Shown piece by piece: positions 34,136-43,414 of a DNA stretch of 58,584 nucleotides. The DNA comes from Gemmatimonadales bacterium (GTDB lineage: Bacteria; Gemmatimonadota; Gemmatimonadetes; Gemmatimonadales; JACORV01). The stretch is from positions 1 through 58,584 of the forward strand of contig DATJUT010000018.1 in assembly GCA_035502185.1 (NCBI GenBank). The letters run 5' to 3'. A model generated the notes under the pieces. It was not told the origin of the DNA. It did no database searches and saw only the letters and a program-made list of their open reading frames with translations. The position numbers and the translations under genes are program-made. Each line of letters begins with the position of its first letter. Positions within the stretch are counted from its first letter, which is position 1.

Positions 34136-35917
34136 TCAGCCCTCGCCCGCCATGAGCGCTGCCGGCCGCTCGCGCGCGGCGCGCCAGGCCGGGACGTAGG
34201 CGCCGGCCAGCGCGGCGGCGCCGAGCAGCACGCTCGACCGCACCACCGCGCCCGGATCCCACGCCGGCAGCGTCTCCGCGAGCCGGTGCACGGCGTCCCA
34301 CACCATCATCCCCACCCAGGCGCCGACGGCCGTGCCCCACGCGGCCACCGCCGCGGCGCGCGCGAGCACGTAGCGCCGCACCTGGGGCCGGCGGGCTCCG
34401 GCCGCGCGCCGGAGGCCCAGCTCGCCCAGGAGCGAGGCCACCCACAGCCACATCACGGCGAAGGTCCCGAACGTCGCGAGGGCCAGCATGGCCCAGCCCT
34501 CCACCCCGAACGCGCGGGAGAACCAGCGGAGCGGCGCCGCCTCGGCGTCGAACAGCGCCGCGGCGGTGACGGGCCCGTCCGCGGAGACCCCGGGCCCGAG
34601 CGCGGCGCCGATCGCGGCGCGCAGCCCGGCCGCGTCCGGCGCGCCGCGTGAGCGCACCAGCAACTCGGCATCGGCGGCCGGATGCTGGAGCACGCTGGTG
34701 TAGACGACGAACCGCGGCGCGAGCGTCGCCCCCAGCCCCACGGCCCGCGCGTCGTCCACGACGCCCACCACGGTGTGCCGCGCATCCGGGCCGTAGCCCA
34801 GGAACAGCGTCCCGCCGACGCCGCCGAAGTGCATGGCGAACGAGCGGTTGACGACGGCCGCGCGCGGCGCCGCCGGGCCATCGGCGTCGGCGAGCCACCG
34901 GCCGGCGAGGAGGCGCAGCCCCATCGCGTGGAAGCTGTCCGCCGACAGGACGCAGTGCACGGAGTAGAAGGCGCTCTCCGCGGTCACGTCGACCGCCGCG
35001 GCGACGCTCCCGAGCCCGACGAGGGCGCCGGGGCTCGACAGGCTGGCCAGCGCCACGGCGTGGTCCGAGCGGAGCCGGTGCAGCAGCCCGCCGTAGCCCG
35101 CGGCGCGCTGCGCCGCCGGCATCCCCGCCGCGTGGATCTCGAACACCAGGTCGCCGGCGCCCGCGGCGGTCCCGGCGGGCGCGACCCGCTCCGCCCCGCG
35201 GCGCAGCATCGCGGCCGCCGCCAGCACGGTGAGGCTGAGCCCCAGCTGCAGCGCGGGCACGACCAGGCCGAGCGACGTGGGATCCACCGCGCTGCTCTTC
35301 GCCGGCCGGCGTACGAGCGCGACCGGCAGCAACGAGCCCAGCACCAGCGCGCCGGCCACGGCGAGAGCCACCGCCAGGCCGGGGTGGCCCGCCGGCGGCG
35401 CCAGGCTCCCGGGCCACGCCGCACCGAGGGCGCGCCCGGCCGCCAGTCCGACGGCTCCGCCCGCGAGCAGCGCGGCGGCGCCGATCATCGCGCCCTCGAC
35501 CAGGTGCGTCACCAGCAGCGCGCGGCTCGACGCGCCGACCGCGCGGCGGATCGCGATCTCCCGCCCACGGGCGGAGGCGCGGGCGGCGAACAGCGCGACG
35601 AGCGTCAGCAGCGCCACCACCACCAGCCCCACGGTCACCGCGGCCAGCAGCCCGAACAGCGACCCCACGGCGTCGCGCCGCAGATCCGCGGGCCCCGTCG
35701 CCGCGCGGATCCACTCGAAGCCGGCGTCGAGCAGCCCCCCGGCCGGCAGGCGGAGGCGCGTGCCGATGCCCGCGCTCCACGTGGCGAGCTGCGTCACCGG
35801 CAGGGAAGCCCCCAGGGCGACCGTGCCCGCCGCTACGGCGAGCAGCGCGGTGCCCCAGTACGCCCGGAGGCCACGGAGCGCCGAGCCGGCGAGGCGGGCT
35901 GCCGCGCGGCCTCGCAC
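34136..35917 (-). CDS. Orphan FtsX/MacB-like permease (ADOP-type), copy 1
   Basis: 593 aa. One N-terminal segment (GTALLAVAAGTVALGASL), a first block of three membrane helices with the FtsX signature (SARGREIAIRRAVGASSRALLVTHLVEGAMIG), a periplasmic MacB-like domain of about 200 residues (VLSADSFHAMGLRLLAGRWL, AAVVNRSFAMHFGG, HTVVGVVDDARAVGLG), and a second FtsX block (GTFAVMWLWVASLLGELGLRRAAGAR). No ATPase gene is adjacent. It starts 1 nt after ychF with GTG and no ribosome-binding site, so it is probably read by coupling. A diverged paralogue lies at 54845-56653. The exported substrate is unknown. Confidence 0.87.
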   Translation of the reverse strand: MRGRAAARLAGSALRGLRAYWGTALLAVAAGTVALGASLPVTQLATWSAGIGTRLRLPAGGLLDAGFEWIRAATGPADLRRDAVGSLFGLLAAVTVGLVVVALLTLVALFAARASARGREIAIRRAVGASSRALLVTHLVEGAMIGAAALLAGGAVGLAAGRALGAAWPGSLAPPAGHPGLAVALAVAGALVLGSLLPVALVRRPAKSSAVDPTSLGLVVPALQLGLSLTVLAAAAMLRRGAERVAPAGTAAGAGDLVFEIHAAGMPAAQRAAGYGGLLHRLRSDHAVALASLSSPGALVGLGSVAAAVDVTAESAFYSVHCVLSADSFHAMGLRLLAGRWLADADGPAAPRAAVVNRSFAMHFGGVGGTLFLGYGPDARHTVVGVVDDARAVGLGATLAPRFVVYTSVLQHPAADAELLVRSRGAPDAAGLRAAIGAALGPGVSADGPVTAAALFDAEAAPLRWFSRAFGVEGWAMLALATFGTFAVMWLWVASLLGELGLRRAAGARRPQVRRYVLARAAAVAAWGTAVGAWVGMMVWDAVHRLAETLPAWDPGAVVRSSVLLGAAALAGAYVPAWRAARERPAALMAGEG

Positions 35918-35918
35918 G

Positions 35919-36959
35919 CTACACGTTGAACCGGATGTGGAGGATGTCGCCGTCGGCGACCGGGTGATCCTTGCCGCCGAGCTGCAGCTTGCCCGCCTCG
36001 CGCACCGCGTGCTCGGAGCCGTACTCCATGAACACGGAGTAGGGAATCACCTCGGCCCTGATGAAGCCGCGCTCGAGATCGCTGTGGATCTTCCCCGCGG
36101 CCTGCTTCGCGTTGCTCCCCCGGCGCACCGGCCACGCCCGCACCTCGTCGGGACCGACGGTGAAGAACGAGATGAGGTCGAGCAGGGCGTAGGCCGTGTG
36201 GATGAACCGGGTCAGCGCGGACTCCGCAAGGCCGAGATCCGCCAGGAACGCGGCCTGGTCGGCGGCGTCCATCTTCGCGATCTCCGCCTCCACGCTGGCC
36301 GAGAGGACCAGGCCCGCCGCGCGAATGGCCTCGAGCCGCGCGGCCATCCCGGCGGGCAGCGGCACGGCGGCCTCGTCCTCGCTGCGGTTCAGGACGACCA
36401 TCAGCGGCCGGTCGGTGAGGAACCCGTAGCCGGTGAGCTTGCTGCGGTCGAGCGCCTGCGCCGTCAGCGAGCGGAGCGGCAGCTCCTGCTCCAGCGTCTG
36501 CCGCATCAGCTCGAACGCCGCCACCTCGAGCGGGTCAATCTTCTCCTTCTTGGACCGGTCCAGCCGCCGCTCCACCATCGCCAGGTCGGTGAGGATGCAC
36601 TCGGCGTGGAACGCCTCGAGGTCCGCCGCGGGGTCGGGCGTGGCGTCGAGGGCCGGGTTGTCGAAGGCGCGCAGCACGAGGCACAACACGTCCTGGTCGC
36701 GGATCTGCTGCAGGGCCTTCGGGGAGAGGCCCTTCTTCTCCGCGCCGTGCTCGCCCGGGATGTCGCTGAAGACGATCTCGGCGTAGGTGGTCTTCTTGGG
36801 GCTGAAGATCTTCGACAGTTTGTCGATCCGCTCGTCGGGCACCTTGACCGTGCCGAGGTGCAGCTCGCCGCCGAAGCCGACCGGCACGTCGAGCCCGGTC
36901 AGCGTGTTGAACACCGTGGTCTTCCCCGAACCCGCGAAACCCACCAGGCCGATTTTCAT
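35919..36959 (-). CDS. ychF: YchF-like Obg-family GTPase/ATPase with TGS domain
   Basis: 346 aa. P-loop GFAGSGKTT at the N-terminus, switch/G3 FSDIPGEHG, G4-like VVLNRSED, an inserted helical hairpin (AFHAECILTDLAMVERRLDRSKKEK), and a C-terminal TGS/DUF933 domain (FFTVGPDEVRAWPVRRGSNAKQAAGKIHSDLERGFIRAEVI...GKDHPVADGDILHIRFNV). Canonical YchF has NVGKST in the P-loop and is about 363 aa; this shorter variant has SGKTT. YchF binds ATP and ribosomes. It leads a short minus-strand unit with the FtsX gene. Family assignment is firm; identity with the housekeeping copy is not certain. Confidence 0.88.
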   Translation of the reverse strand: MKIGLVGFAGSGKTTVFNTLTGLDVPVGFGGELHLGTVKVPDERIDKLSKIFSPKKTTYAEIVFSDIPGEHGAEKKGLSPKALQQIRDQDVLCLVLRAFDNPALDATPDPAADLEAFHAECILTDLAMVERRLDRSKKEKIDPLEVAAFELMRQTLEQELPLRSLTAQALDRSKLTGYGFLTDRPLMVVLNRSEDEAAVPLPAGMAARLEAIRAAGLVLSASVEAEIAKMDAADQAAFLADLGLAESALTRFIHTAYALLDLISFFTVGPDEVRAWPVRRGSNAKQAAGKIHSDLERGFIRAEVIPYSVFMEYGSEHAVREAGKLQLGGKDHPVADGDILHIRFNV

Positions 36960-37012
36960 GGCCCAAAACTACAGCGCCGACGCTCCGGTCGCCTCCCGAT
37001 GTCGCCGTCCGT

Positions 37013-38446
37013 TCAGCGGGGAGGTCCGGCGGCCGTCGAGTCCTCCTGCCATCCGCCCCCAAGGGCCTTGTAGAGCCCGATCACCGCGTCCGCCTGCCTC
37101 ACGCGCGCGACGACGGCGCCCATGGCGGCACTGAGCTGAGTCCGCTGCGCGTCCAGGACCTCGAGGAACGGCGACGTGCCGGCCGCGTAACGGTCCTCGG
37201 CCGCCCTGAGCGCCGCGGCCGCGTAGACGGCCTGCGAGTCGGCCGACGTGCGCCGCTCGCCCGCGAACCGCGTCGCGGCGAGCTGGTTCTCCGCATCCTG
37301 GAGGGCGCTCAGCACCGTGCCCTCGTACGCGATCAGCGCCTGGCGCCGCCGCGACTCCGCCGCGCGCACGTCCGCGAGCAGGCGTCCTCCCATGAACAGG
37401 GGTTGGGAGATCGACGCGGCGACGTTCCAGCCTGTTTCGGTGGTCGTCGGGGCGGCCATCGTGAACCCCTGGATGGTCGTGGTGGTTCCCGGCGTTCGGG
37501 ACCACTGGAGCTCGGCGGTGAGGTTCAGGTGCGGAAAGAGCTGCGCCCGGGCCGCGCCGACGTCCGCGCCGGCCGCGGCCAGCGCCCGCTCCGCCGCGCG
37601 GACGTCGGGCCGCCGGGTCACGAGCGACGCTGGCAGGCCTGCCGGGACGGCTGCGAGCAGTTGGTCGCCCGGCGAGCCCGTGCGGGGAATCGCTCCCGGC
37701 GCGCGGCCCAGGAGGGTGCTCAGGGCGTTCTCCGCGTCGGCGGCCGCCTCCCTCAGGTCGATGGCCGTCTCGCGGGCAGCCTCGTAGAGGGCCTGCGCCT
37801 GGCGATGGTCCAGCTCCGCCGCGGGAGTGCCGTCGAAACGGCGCTTCGTCGTGTCCAGGTAGCCGCGGCGCGCCTCGAGCGCGCGGTTCACGACCTGCAG
37901 CTCCTGGTCCGTCGCCTGCAGATCCACGTAGGCCGACGCGACGGAAGCGACGAGCAACAGCGCGACCCCGCGCCTCTGCTCCTCGCTGGCCTGGAGCGAA
38001 GCGGCGGCACTGCGTGCGTAGCTCCGCTGAGTGCCGAAGACGTCCGGTTCCCAGCCCGCCGCGAGCTGCGCCGAGTAGTATGCCGAGGGGTAGGTGGTGC
38101 TCTCGCCCTCCTGCCGCACGCGCGCTTCGCCGCGGGTGTACGAGCCGCCGACCATGAGCGTGGGCAGGCGCGCGCCTTCGGCTGCGGCCAGCAGGGCGCG
38201 AGCCTCGGTCACCCGCTCCAGCGCCGCCCCCAGGTCGGTGTTCTGCGCCAGTGCGGTCCTGACCAGCCGCTCCAGCGTGGTGTCGCGGTAGATGCGCCAC
38301 CAGGGCGTGTCGGCGGCGGTGGTCTCCGGCATGGCCGGTCCCTCCCGCCAGACCGAAGGGACGGCTTGCGGCGGAGGCTGATAGCGCGACGCGGTCGCGC
38401 AGGCGCACAGCGCGACGGCCGCGGCGGCGAGAGCCCGAGCACCCAT
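37013..38446 (-). CDS. Efflux outer-membrane lipoprotein, NodT/OprM family
   Basis: 477 aa. Lipoprotein signal from ATG 38446 (LAAAAVALCAC), then YQPPPQAVPSVW and WWRIYRDTTLERLVRTALAQNTDLGAALERVTEARALL, the typical start of TolC-like OprM proteins. Two OEP repeats follow (PTLMVGGSYTRG..., RRPDVRAAERALAAAGADVGAARAQLFPHLNLTAEL), as do GWNVAASISQPLFMGGRL and YAAGTSPFLEVLDAQRTQL. It forms the outer-membrane exit duct of a tripartite pump. No RND pump or adaptor gene is adjacent. Confidence 0.92.
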   Translation of the reverse strand: MGARALAAAAVALCACATASRYQPPPQAVPSVWREGPAMPETTAADTPWWRIYRDTTLERLVRTALAQNTDLGAALERVTEARALLAAAEGARLPTLMVGGSYTRGEARVRQEGESTTYPSAYYSAQLAAGWEPDVFGTQRSYARSAAASLQASEEQRRGVALLLVASVASAYVDLQATDQELQVVNRALEARRGYLDTTKRRFDGTPAAELDHRQAQALYEAARETAIDLREAAADAENALSTLLGRAPGAIPRTGSPGDQLLAAVPAGLPASLVTRRPDVRAAERALAAAGADVGAARAQLFPHLNLTAELQWSRTPGTTTTIQGFTMAAPTTTETGWNVAASISQPLFMGGRLLADVRAAESRRRQALIAYEGTVLSALQDAENQLAATRFAGERRTSADSQAVYAAAALRAAEDRYAAGTSPFLEVLDAQRTQLSAAMGAVVARVRQADAVIGLYKALGGGWQEDSTAAGPPR

Positions 38447-38636
38447 CGTGACCCCCCGGGAACGAAATGCGAGACGGCCGGCACGGCCTGTCCCCGTCAG
38501 TGCCGGCAACGCCTCACGCTATGGGGGGGGCGTCAATCGAGCGTGAATGCGGTGTGAATCCCGCGCAGCCGGGCGCGTGGGCCGGCACCGGACGGTGCGG
38601 TTCGCGCGGCGAGCGGGATGCGCGCCATTCTCGGCC

Positions 38637-40577
38637 TCACGAGCCGCCGCTCTGCCACAACCGCCGGATCGCCTCCCGGTTGGCCGCGCTCGTGACGCGC
38701 GCGCCATCCGCGCGGTGCAGCCCGGCGATGCGGTCGGCGTAGGCCGCCTCGATCCGGCCCCGCACCATCTTGAGCGTGATGTTGAGCATCCGGTTCTGCT
38801 CGGTGAACGGCTCGTCGAGGACCGCGAAGGTCGAGGGCAGCCACCGCTCCGGGAACATCCCGGCGTGCCGCCCGCCGGCGCGGTACGCGTCGATCTCCGC
38901 CTCCAGGAGGCGCAGGGCCGCGTCCTGGCTCTCCACGCGGTCGGGCGCCAGGCCGTGATGCTCCCGCCACGCCGCCAGCGCCTCGCGGTTCGGGACGAGC
39001 AGCGCGACCGTCGCCGGCGACTGGTTGTTGTGCAGCATGATCTGGTCGATGAACCGGGAGCGGTCCACGACGGTCTCCTCGATGCCCTCCGGGCTGTACT
39101 TCTCGCCGTCGGGCCCGATCAGCAGGCTCTTCTCCCGCCCGAGCACGTACAGGAACCCGTCGGAGTCGAGGTAGCCGAGGTCGCCGGTGTGGAGCCAGCC
39201 GTCCCTGAGCGTCTCGGCGGTGGCCTTTTCGTTCTTCCAGTAGCCGAGCATCACGTTCTCGCCGCGGACCACGATCTCGCCTTTCCCGCCCACCGGCAGG
39301 TCGTGCCCGGCCTCGTCGCAGATCCTCACCTCGAGGTCGGGGGCGAGCACGCCGGAGGAGCCCAGCTTGTGGCGGCGGGGCGTGTTGGACGAGATGACCG
39401 GCGCGGCCTCGGTGAGGCCGTAGCCCTGGAAGACCGGGATGCCGATGGCGTAGAAGAACCGCTGCAGCTCGAGGTCGAGCAGCGCGGCGCCGCCGACGAA
39501 GTACTCGAGCCGACCCCCGAAGTTCTCGCGGACCTTGCGGAACAGCACCGCGTCGAACAGCGCCACGAGCGGCCGCAGCAGCGCGCGCGGCCCGCGCCCG
39601 CGGTCGAACCCGAGGCCGTTGTACGCCTTCGCCACACCCACGCCGGCGCGGAACAGCGCCCACGACAACGCGCCCCTGGCGCGCACGCCCTTCTCGATGC
39701 CCTTGCGGAGGGTCTTCGACAGCGCCGGCGCGCTGAGGAGCAGCGTGGGGCGCGTCTCCCGGATGTTCGCCGGGATGTTGCGCAAGGTCTCCATCGGGGT
39801 CTTGCCGGTCTGCACGCAGGCGAACGCGCCGCCGGTCGAGCCGAGGGCATAGATGCCGCAGGTGTGGGCGAAGGCGTGATCCCAGGGGAGGATCAGCAGG
39901 GTCACGGCGTGGGGCGGGAGCGGATAGAGGGCCGTGCCCTGCGCGATGTTCGCCGTGTAGTTGCGATGGCTCAGGACGATGCCCTTGGGGTCGGCGGTCG
40001 TGCCGCTCGTGTAGCAGATGTTGGCCGCGTCGGATCCCCGCACGGCGCGCCAGGAGGCGGCGACGCGGCCGGGCTGGGCCGCCAGCGCCGCCTCGCCGCG
40101 GGCGAGCAGGTCGGCGAACCGGACGACGCCCGGCACCGCCTCGCCCGGGTCGTCGAGCAGGACGACCGTCTCGAGCTCGGGCAGCTCGGCGCGCAGGCCC
40201 ATCACCTTGCGCGCCTGGGATCCCGATACGACCGCCATCCGGCACCCGGAGTGGCTGAGGCGGAAGCGCAGCTCGGGCAGCTCCTCGACCTTGACCGAGA
40301 TCGGGACGTCCACCGCGCCCGTGTAGAGGATCCCCAGCTCGGCGATCACCCACTCGCGGCGGCCCTCCGAGATCAGGGCCACGCGCTCGCCCTTCCCGAG
40401 GCCGAGGTCCAGGAAGCCGGCCGCGCAGCGGTGCACCAGCGTCCGCGCCTCGGCGTAGGTGGTCCCGTGCCAGGTCCCGTCCCGCTTCTCGAGGACCAGC
40501 GTGTTGCCGGCGAACCGCTCGGCGGCCGCTTCGAACAGCGCGGGCAGGGTCGGCGGGATCGAGGGATCGGAGCTCAT
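38637..40577 (-). CDS. Long-chain acyl-CoA synthetase / AMP-dependent ligase
   Basis: 646 aa. Adenylating-enzyme motifs: YTSGTTADPKGIVLSH (P-loop), YGLTEAAPVISSNT, WLHTGDLGYLDSDGFLYVLGREKSLLI, GEKYSPEGIEE, and the C-terminal EQNRMLNITLKMVRGRIEAAY. The long form with LFDAVLFRKVRENFGGRLEYFVGGAALL is like eukaryotic-type FadD15/AMP-binding synthetases. It activates a carboxylic (probably fatty) acid to acyl-AMP and acyl-CoA. ATG 40577 with GGAGGAGGACG upstream. It is transcribed away from the Ig-like lipoprotein gene. Confidence 0.92.
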   Translation of the reverse strand: MSSDPSIPPTLPALFEAAAERFAGNTLVLEKRDGTWHGTTYAEARTLVHRCAAGFLDLGLGKGERVALISEGRREWVIAELGILYTGAVDVPISVKVEELPELRFRLSHSGCRMAVVSGSQARKVMGLRAELPELETVVLLDDPGEAVPGVVRFADLLARGEAALAAQPGRVAASWRAVRGSDAANICYTSGTTADPKGIVLSHRNYTANIAQGTALYPLPPHAVTLLILPWDHAFAHTCGIYALGSTGGAFACVQTGKTPMETLRNIPANIRETRPTLLLSAPALSKTLRKGIEKGVRARGALSWALFRAGVGVAKAYNGLGFDRGRGPRALLRPLVALFDAVLFRKVRENFGGRLEYFVGGAALLDLELQRFFYAIGIPVFQGYGLTEAAPVISSNTPRRHKLGSSGVLAPDLEVRICDEAGHDLPVGGKGEIVVRGENVMLGYWKNEKATAETLRDGWLHTGDLGYLDSDGFLYVLGREKSLLIGPDGEKYSPEGIEETVVDRSRFIDQIMLHNNQSPATVALLVPNREALAAWREHHGLAPDRVESQDAALRLLEAEIDAYRAGGRHAGMFPERWLPSTFAVLDEPFTEQNRMLNITLKMVRGRIEAAYADRIAGLHRADGARVTSAANREAIRRLWQSGGS

Positions 40578-40763
40578 CGCGTCCTCCTCCGGCGTCGCCG
40601 CACAACGACCCGGCGGCGTGATGTCCATCGCTGCGATGCGGCCGTCAAGCGGGCGTCAACCGGACCGAAGAGAGGATGTTCGCGCGCGCGGGGCCGTCAA
40701 GGAGGGTGACCGCACAATCACCGCGGGATGCGTCGCAGTTGCCCGTGGCGCGGGCGGAGCATT

Positions 40764-41564
40764 ATGGTATGCGGACCGATGGCCATTCGCGTCTCGCCGA
40801 GCCGGACGGTCGGCCTCCTCGCCGCCGTGACGGGCGCCGCCATCGCCTGCGGCGGCTGCGAGATGGCGAGCCTGCCGGACCAGGGCGGCATCCACCCCGC
40901 CTCGCTGGCCTTCAGCGTCCAGCCGGAGTACGCCACGGCCGGCTTTCCCCTGGAGCCCGGGGTGTCGGTCACGGTGATCGAGAGCAACGGCGACACGGCC
41001 TACGAGTCGACGGCGAGCATCGGACTGTCGATCGCCAGCGGCACCGGGACGCCGGGGGCGCATCTCGGCGGCGTCACCCAGGTGGCTGCCGTGAACGGGA
41101 CTGCCAACTTCCCGCAGGTGACCATCGATTCGGCCGGAACCGGCTACCGGCTGCTGGCGGTCGCGACCGCCCTCGGCGGCGCCGCGAGCGACACGTTCGA
41201 CGTGACGGCCGGCGTGCCGACCCGGCTCGCGTTCCTGAGGCAGCCCTCGGGGGCCCCGGCCGGCGACACGATCAGCCCCGCGGTCCAGGTCGTGGTGCAG
41301 GACGTGCTCGGCAACATCGTGCTCGTCGCGTCCGACTCCATCGCGCTCGCCATCGCCGCGAATCCGGGTGCGGCCTCGCTCGGCGGGACCGCGGTCCGGC
41401 GGGCCGATGCCGGCGTGGCGACGTTCCCGGGACTCTCGATCAGTGCGGCGGGGGTCGGCTACACGCTCGCGGCCACGGCGCGCGGCTTCGCTGCGGATAC
41501 CTCCGCGCCGTTCACCATCACCGCGGTGATCCCGCCCCAGCCCGGCGTCCAGCCGCGCCACTAG
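40764..41564 (+). CDS. Exported Ig-like-domain lipoprotein
   Basis: 266 aa. Signal with Cys near GAAIACGGC, then two Ig-like (Big/invasin-type) modules: LAFSVQPEYATAGFPLEPGVSVTVIESNGD...VNGTANFPQVTIDSAGTGYRLLAVA and LAFLRQPSGAPAGDTISPAVQVVVQDVLGN...AGVATFPGLSISAAGVGYTLAATA. No enzyme motif. ATG 40764 has GGAG 8 nt upstream; an in-frame ATG at 40779 is possible, and TATGGT at 40763-40768 could be a -10 box for it. Similar in plan to the first part of the protein at 46268. Probably surface-exposed. Confidence 0.8.
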   Translation: MVCGPMAIRVSPSRTVGLLAAVTGAAIACGGCEMASLPDQGGIHPASLAFSVQPEYATAGFPLEPGVSVTVIESNGDTAYESTASIGLSIASGTGTPGAHLGGVTQVAAVNGTANFPQVTIDSAGTGYRLLAVATALGGAASDTFDVTAGVPTRLAFLRQPSGAPAGDTISPAVQVVVQDVLGNIVLVASDSIALAIAANPGAASLGGTAVRRADAGVATFPGLSISAAGVGYTLAATARGFAADTSAPFTITAVIPPQPGVQPRH

Positions 41565-41644
41565 CGCACCTTGCCGTTTGCGCGCGCCGGCGGCATCCTC
41601 CGGCGGCCCGCACACCCTACACCTCCACCCTCCACCCTACTCCC

Positions 41645-43318
41645 ATGCGCCCCATCCCGCTGCTTGCCGCACTGGTCATCTGTCCGCTCGCCGGCGCTCT
41701 CGCCCAGGACTCCACTTTCACCCACGCGGATACGCTGCGCGGCTCCAACGGGCCGGCGCGCGCGTGGTGGGACGCGGCGTTCTACGATCTGCACGTGCGG
41801 GTGAACCCCGCCGACAGCAGCATCGTGGGCTGGAACGGCATCACCTACCGCATCCTCCAGCCCGCGCGCGAGATGCAGATCGACCTGCAGGTGCCCCTGG
41901 AGATCGACAGCGTGGTGCAGGACCGCCACCGGCTGGCCTTCCGGCGGGACGGCGACGCCTTCTTCGTGACGCTCGCCGCGCGCCAGCGCGCGGGCGAGGT
42001 GAAGACGGTCACCGTGTGGTATCACGGCAAGCCGCGGGTCGCCCGGCGGCCGCCGTGGGACGGCGGCTTCACGTGGGCCCGGGACAGCGTGGGCAACCTG
42101 TGGATCGCCACGACGTGCGAGGGCCTGGGGGCCAGCGTATGGTGGCCGCTCAAGGACTACCTCGCCGACGAGCCCGACAGCCAGCGCATCGCGATCACCG
42201 TCCCGGACTCGCTGGCGGACGTCTCGAACGGCCGGCTGCGCAGCACCGTGCGCAACGCCGACGGCACGACCACCTACGAGTGGTTCGTCGCCGACCCGAT
42301 CAACAGCTACGACGTCGTCGTCAACGCGGGCGTCTACGGGCACTTCGCCGACACGCTCGACGGCGCGGCCGGCCGGCTCACGCGCGACTTCTGGCCGCTC
42401 GCCTACCACCTCGACGTGGCGAGGCGGGAGTGGCAGCAGGCGACGCCGATGCTGAAGTGCTTCGAGCACTGGTTCGGCCCGTACCCGTGGTACGCCGACG
42501 GCTACAAGCTCGTCGAGGCGCCGCACCTGGGGATGGAGCACCAGAGCGCCGTCGCCTACGGCAACCACTTCCTCAACGGGTATCTCGGCCGGGACCTCTC
42601 GCGCACCGGCATCGGGCTCCAGTGGGACTTCATCATCGTGCACGAGAGCGCCCACGAGTGGTTCGGCAACAACATCTCCGTGCAGGATCACGCGGACATG
42701 TGGGTGCACGAGGGGTTCGCGGCCTACGCGGAGGGGCTCTACACGGAGTGTCAGCTCGGCCCGACGGCGGGCGCGGCGTACCTGATCGGCGTGCGCAAGG
42801 CGATCCGCAACGACCGGCCGGTGATCGGTCCCTACGGGGTCAACGGCACCGGGTCCGGCGACATGTACCCCAAGGGCGCCAACCTGCTGCACACCATCCG
42901 CCAGATCGTGGACGACGACGCGAAGTGGCGCGGAGTCCTGAGCGGGCTCAACCACGAGTTCTGGCATCAGACGGTCACCAGCCGGCAGGTCGAGGACTAC
43001 ATCAGCCGCCAGGCGGGCATCGACCTGGGCAGGGTGTTCGACCAGTACCTGCGGACGACCCGGATCCCGGAGCTCGACTACAAGGTCGAGGGCGGGACGC
43101 TCTCCTACCGCTGGGCGAACGTGGTGCCCGGGTTTGCGATGCCGGTCCGGGTCCAGGTGCCGGGGCTCGGCACCCGCGTGCTGCACCCCACCGAGGCCTG
43201 GCAGACGCTGGCGGTCTCCTCGCCGCAGGCCGCCGAGGTCGAGGTGGACGAGAGCTGGTACGTGACGGCGCGCGACGTGGGCGGCTCCGCGGCCGCGGGC
43301 AGCGGCGGGGGGCGGTGA
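41645..43318 (+). CDS. M1 family aminopeptidase, exported
   Basis: 557 aa. Signal peptide (LLAALVICPLAGALA). N-terminal beta domain (YDLHVRVNPADSSIVGWNGITYRI). Zinc site His333-Glu-Ser-Ala-His337 (VHESAHEWFGNN) with Glu356 18 residues after the second His (WVHEGFAAYAEG), exactly the gluzincin spacing. The exopeptidase motif reads LGMEHQ rather than GAMEN. A catalytic Tyr region DMYPKGANLLHTIRQ follows. It should trim peptides in the periplasm or outside. ATG 41645 is 80 nt after the Ig-like lipoprotein gene. Confidence 0.93.
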   Translation: MRPIPLLAALVICPLAGALAQDSTFTHADTLRGSNGPARAWWDAAFYDLHVRVNPADSSIVGWNGITYRILQPAREMQIDLQVPLEIDSVVQDRHRLAFRRDGDAFFVTLAARQRAGEVKTVTVWYHGKPRVARRPPWDGGFTWARDSVGNLWIATTCEGLGASVWWPLKDYLADEPDSQRIAITVPDSLADVSNGRLRSTVRNADGTTTYEWFVADPINSYDVVVNAGVYGHFADTLDGAAGRLTRDFWPLAYHLDVARREWQQATPMLKCFEHWFGPYPWYADGYKLVEAPHLGMEHQSAVAYGNHFLNGYLGRDLSRTGIGLQWDFIIVHESAHEWFGNNISVQDHADMWVHEGFAAYAEGLYTECQLGPTAGAAYLIGVRKAIRNDRPVIGPYGVNGTGSGDMYPKGANLLHTIRQIVDDDAKWRGVLSGLNHEFWHQTVTSRQVEDYISRQAGIDLGRVFDQYLRTTRIPELDYKVEGGTLSYRWANVVPGFAMPVRVQVPGLGTRVLHPTEAWQTLAVSSPQAAEVEVDESWYVTARDVGGSAAAGSGGGR

Positions 43319-43414
43319 CGGGCGCGCCGCTGCGCCTTGCCGGCGCCGCGGGCAACGACGACCTTAGTGCCGACGCCGGCGCGCGCCCGGCCGGGTCGCA
43401 ACCGCGAGCTGATC

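Noticed and set aside
41561-43186. 541-aa minus-strand frame opposite the M1 peptidase
   Set aside because: Same artefact; no start context or similarity.
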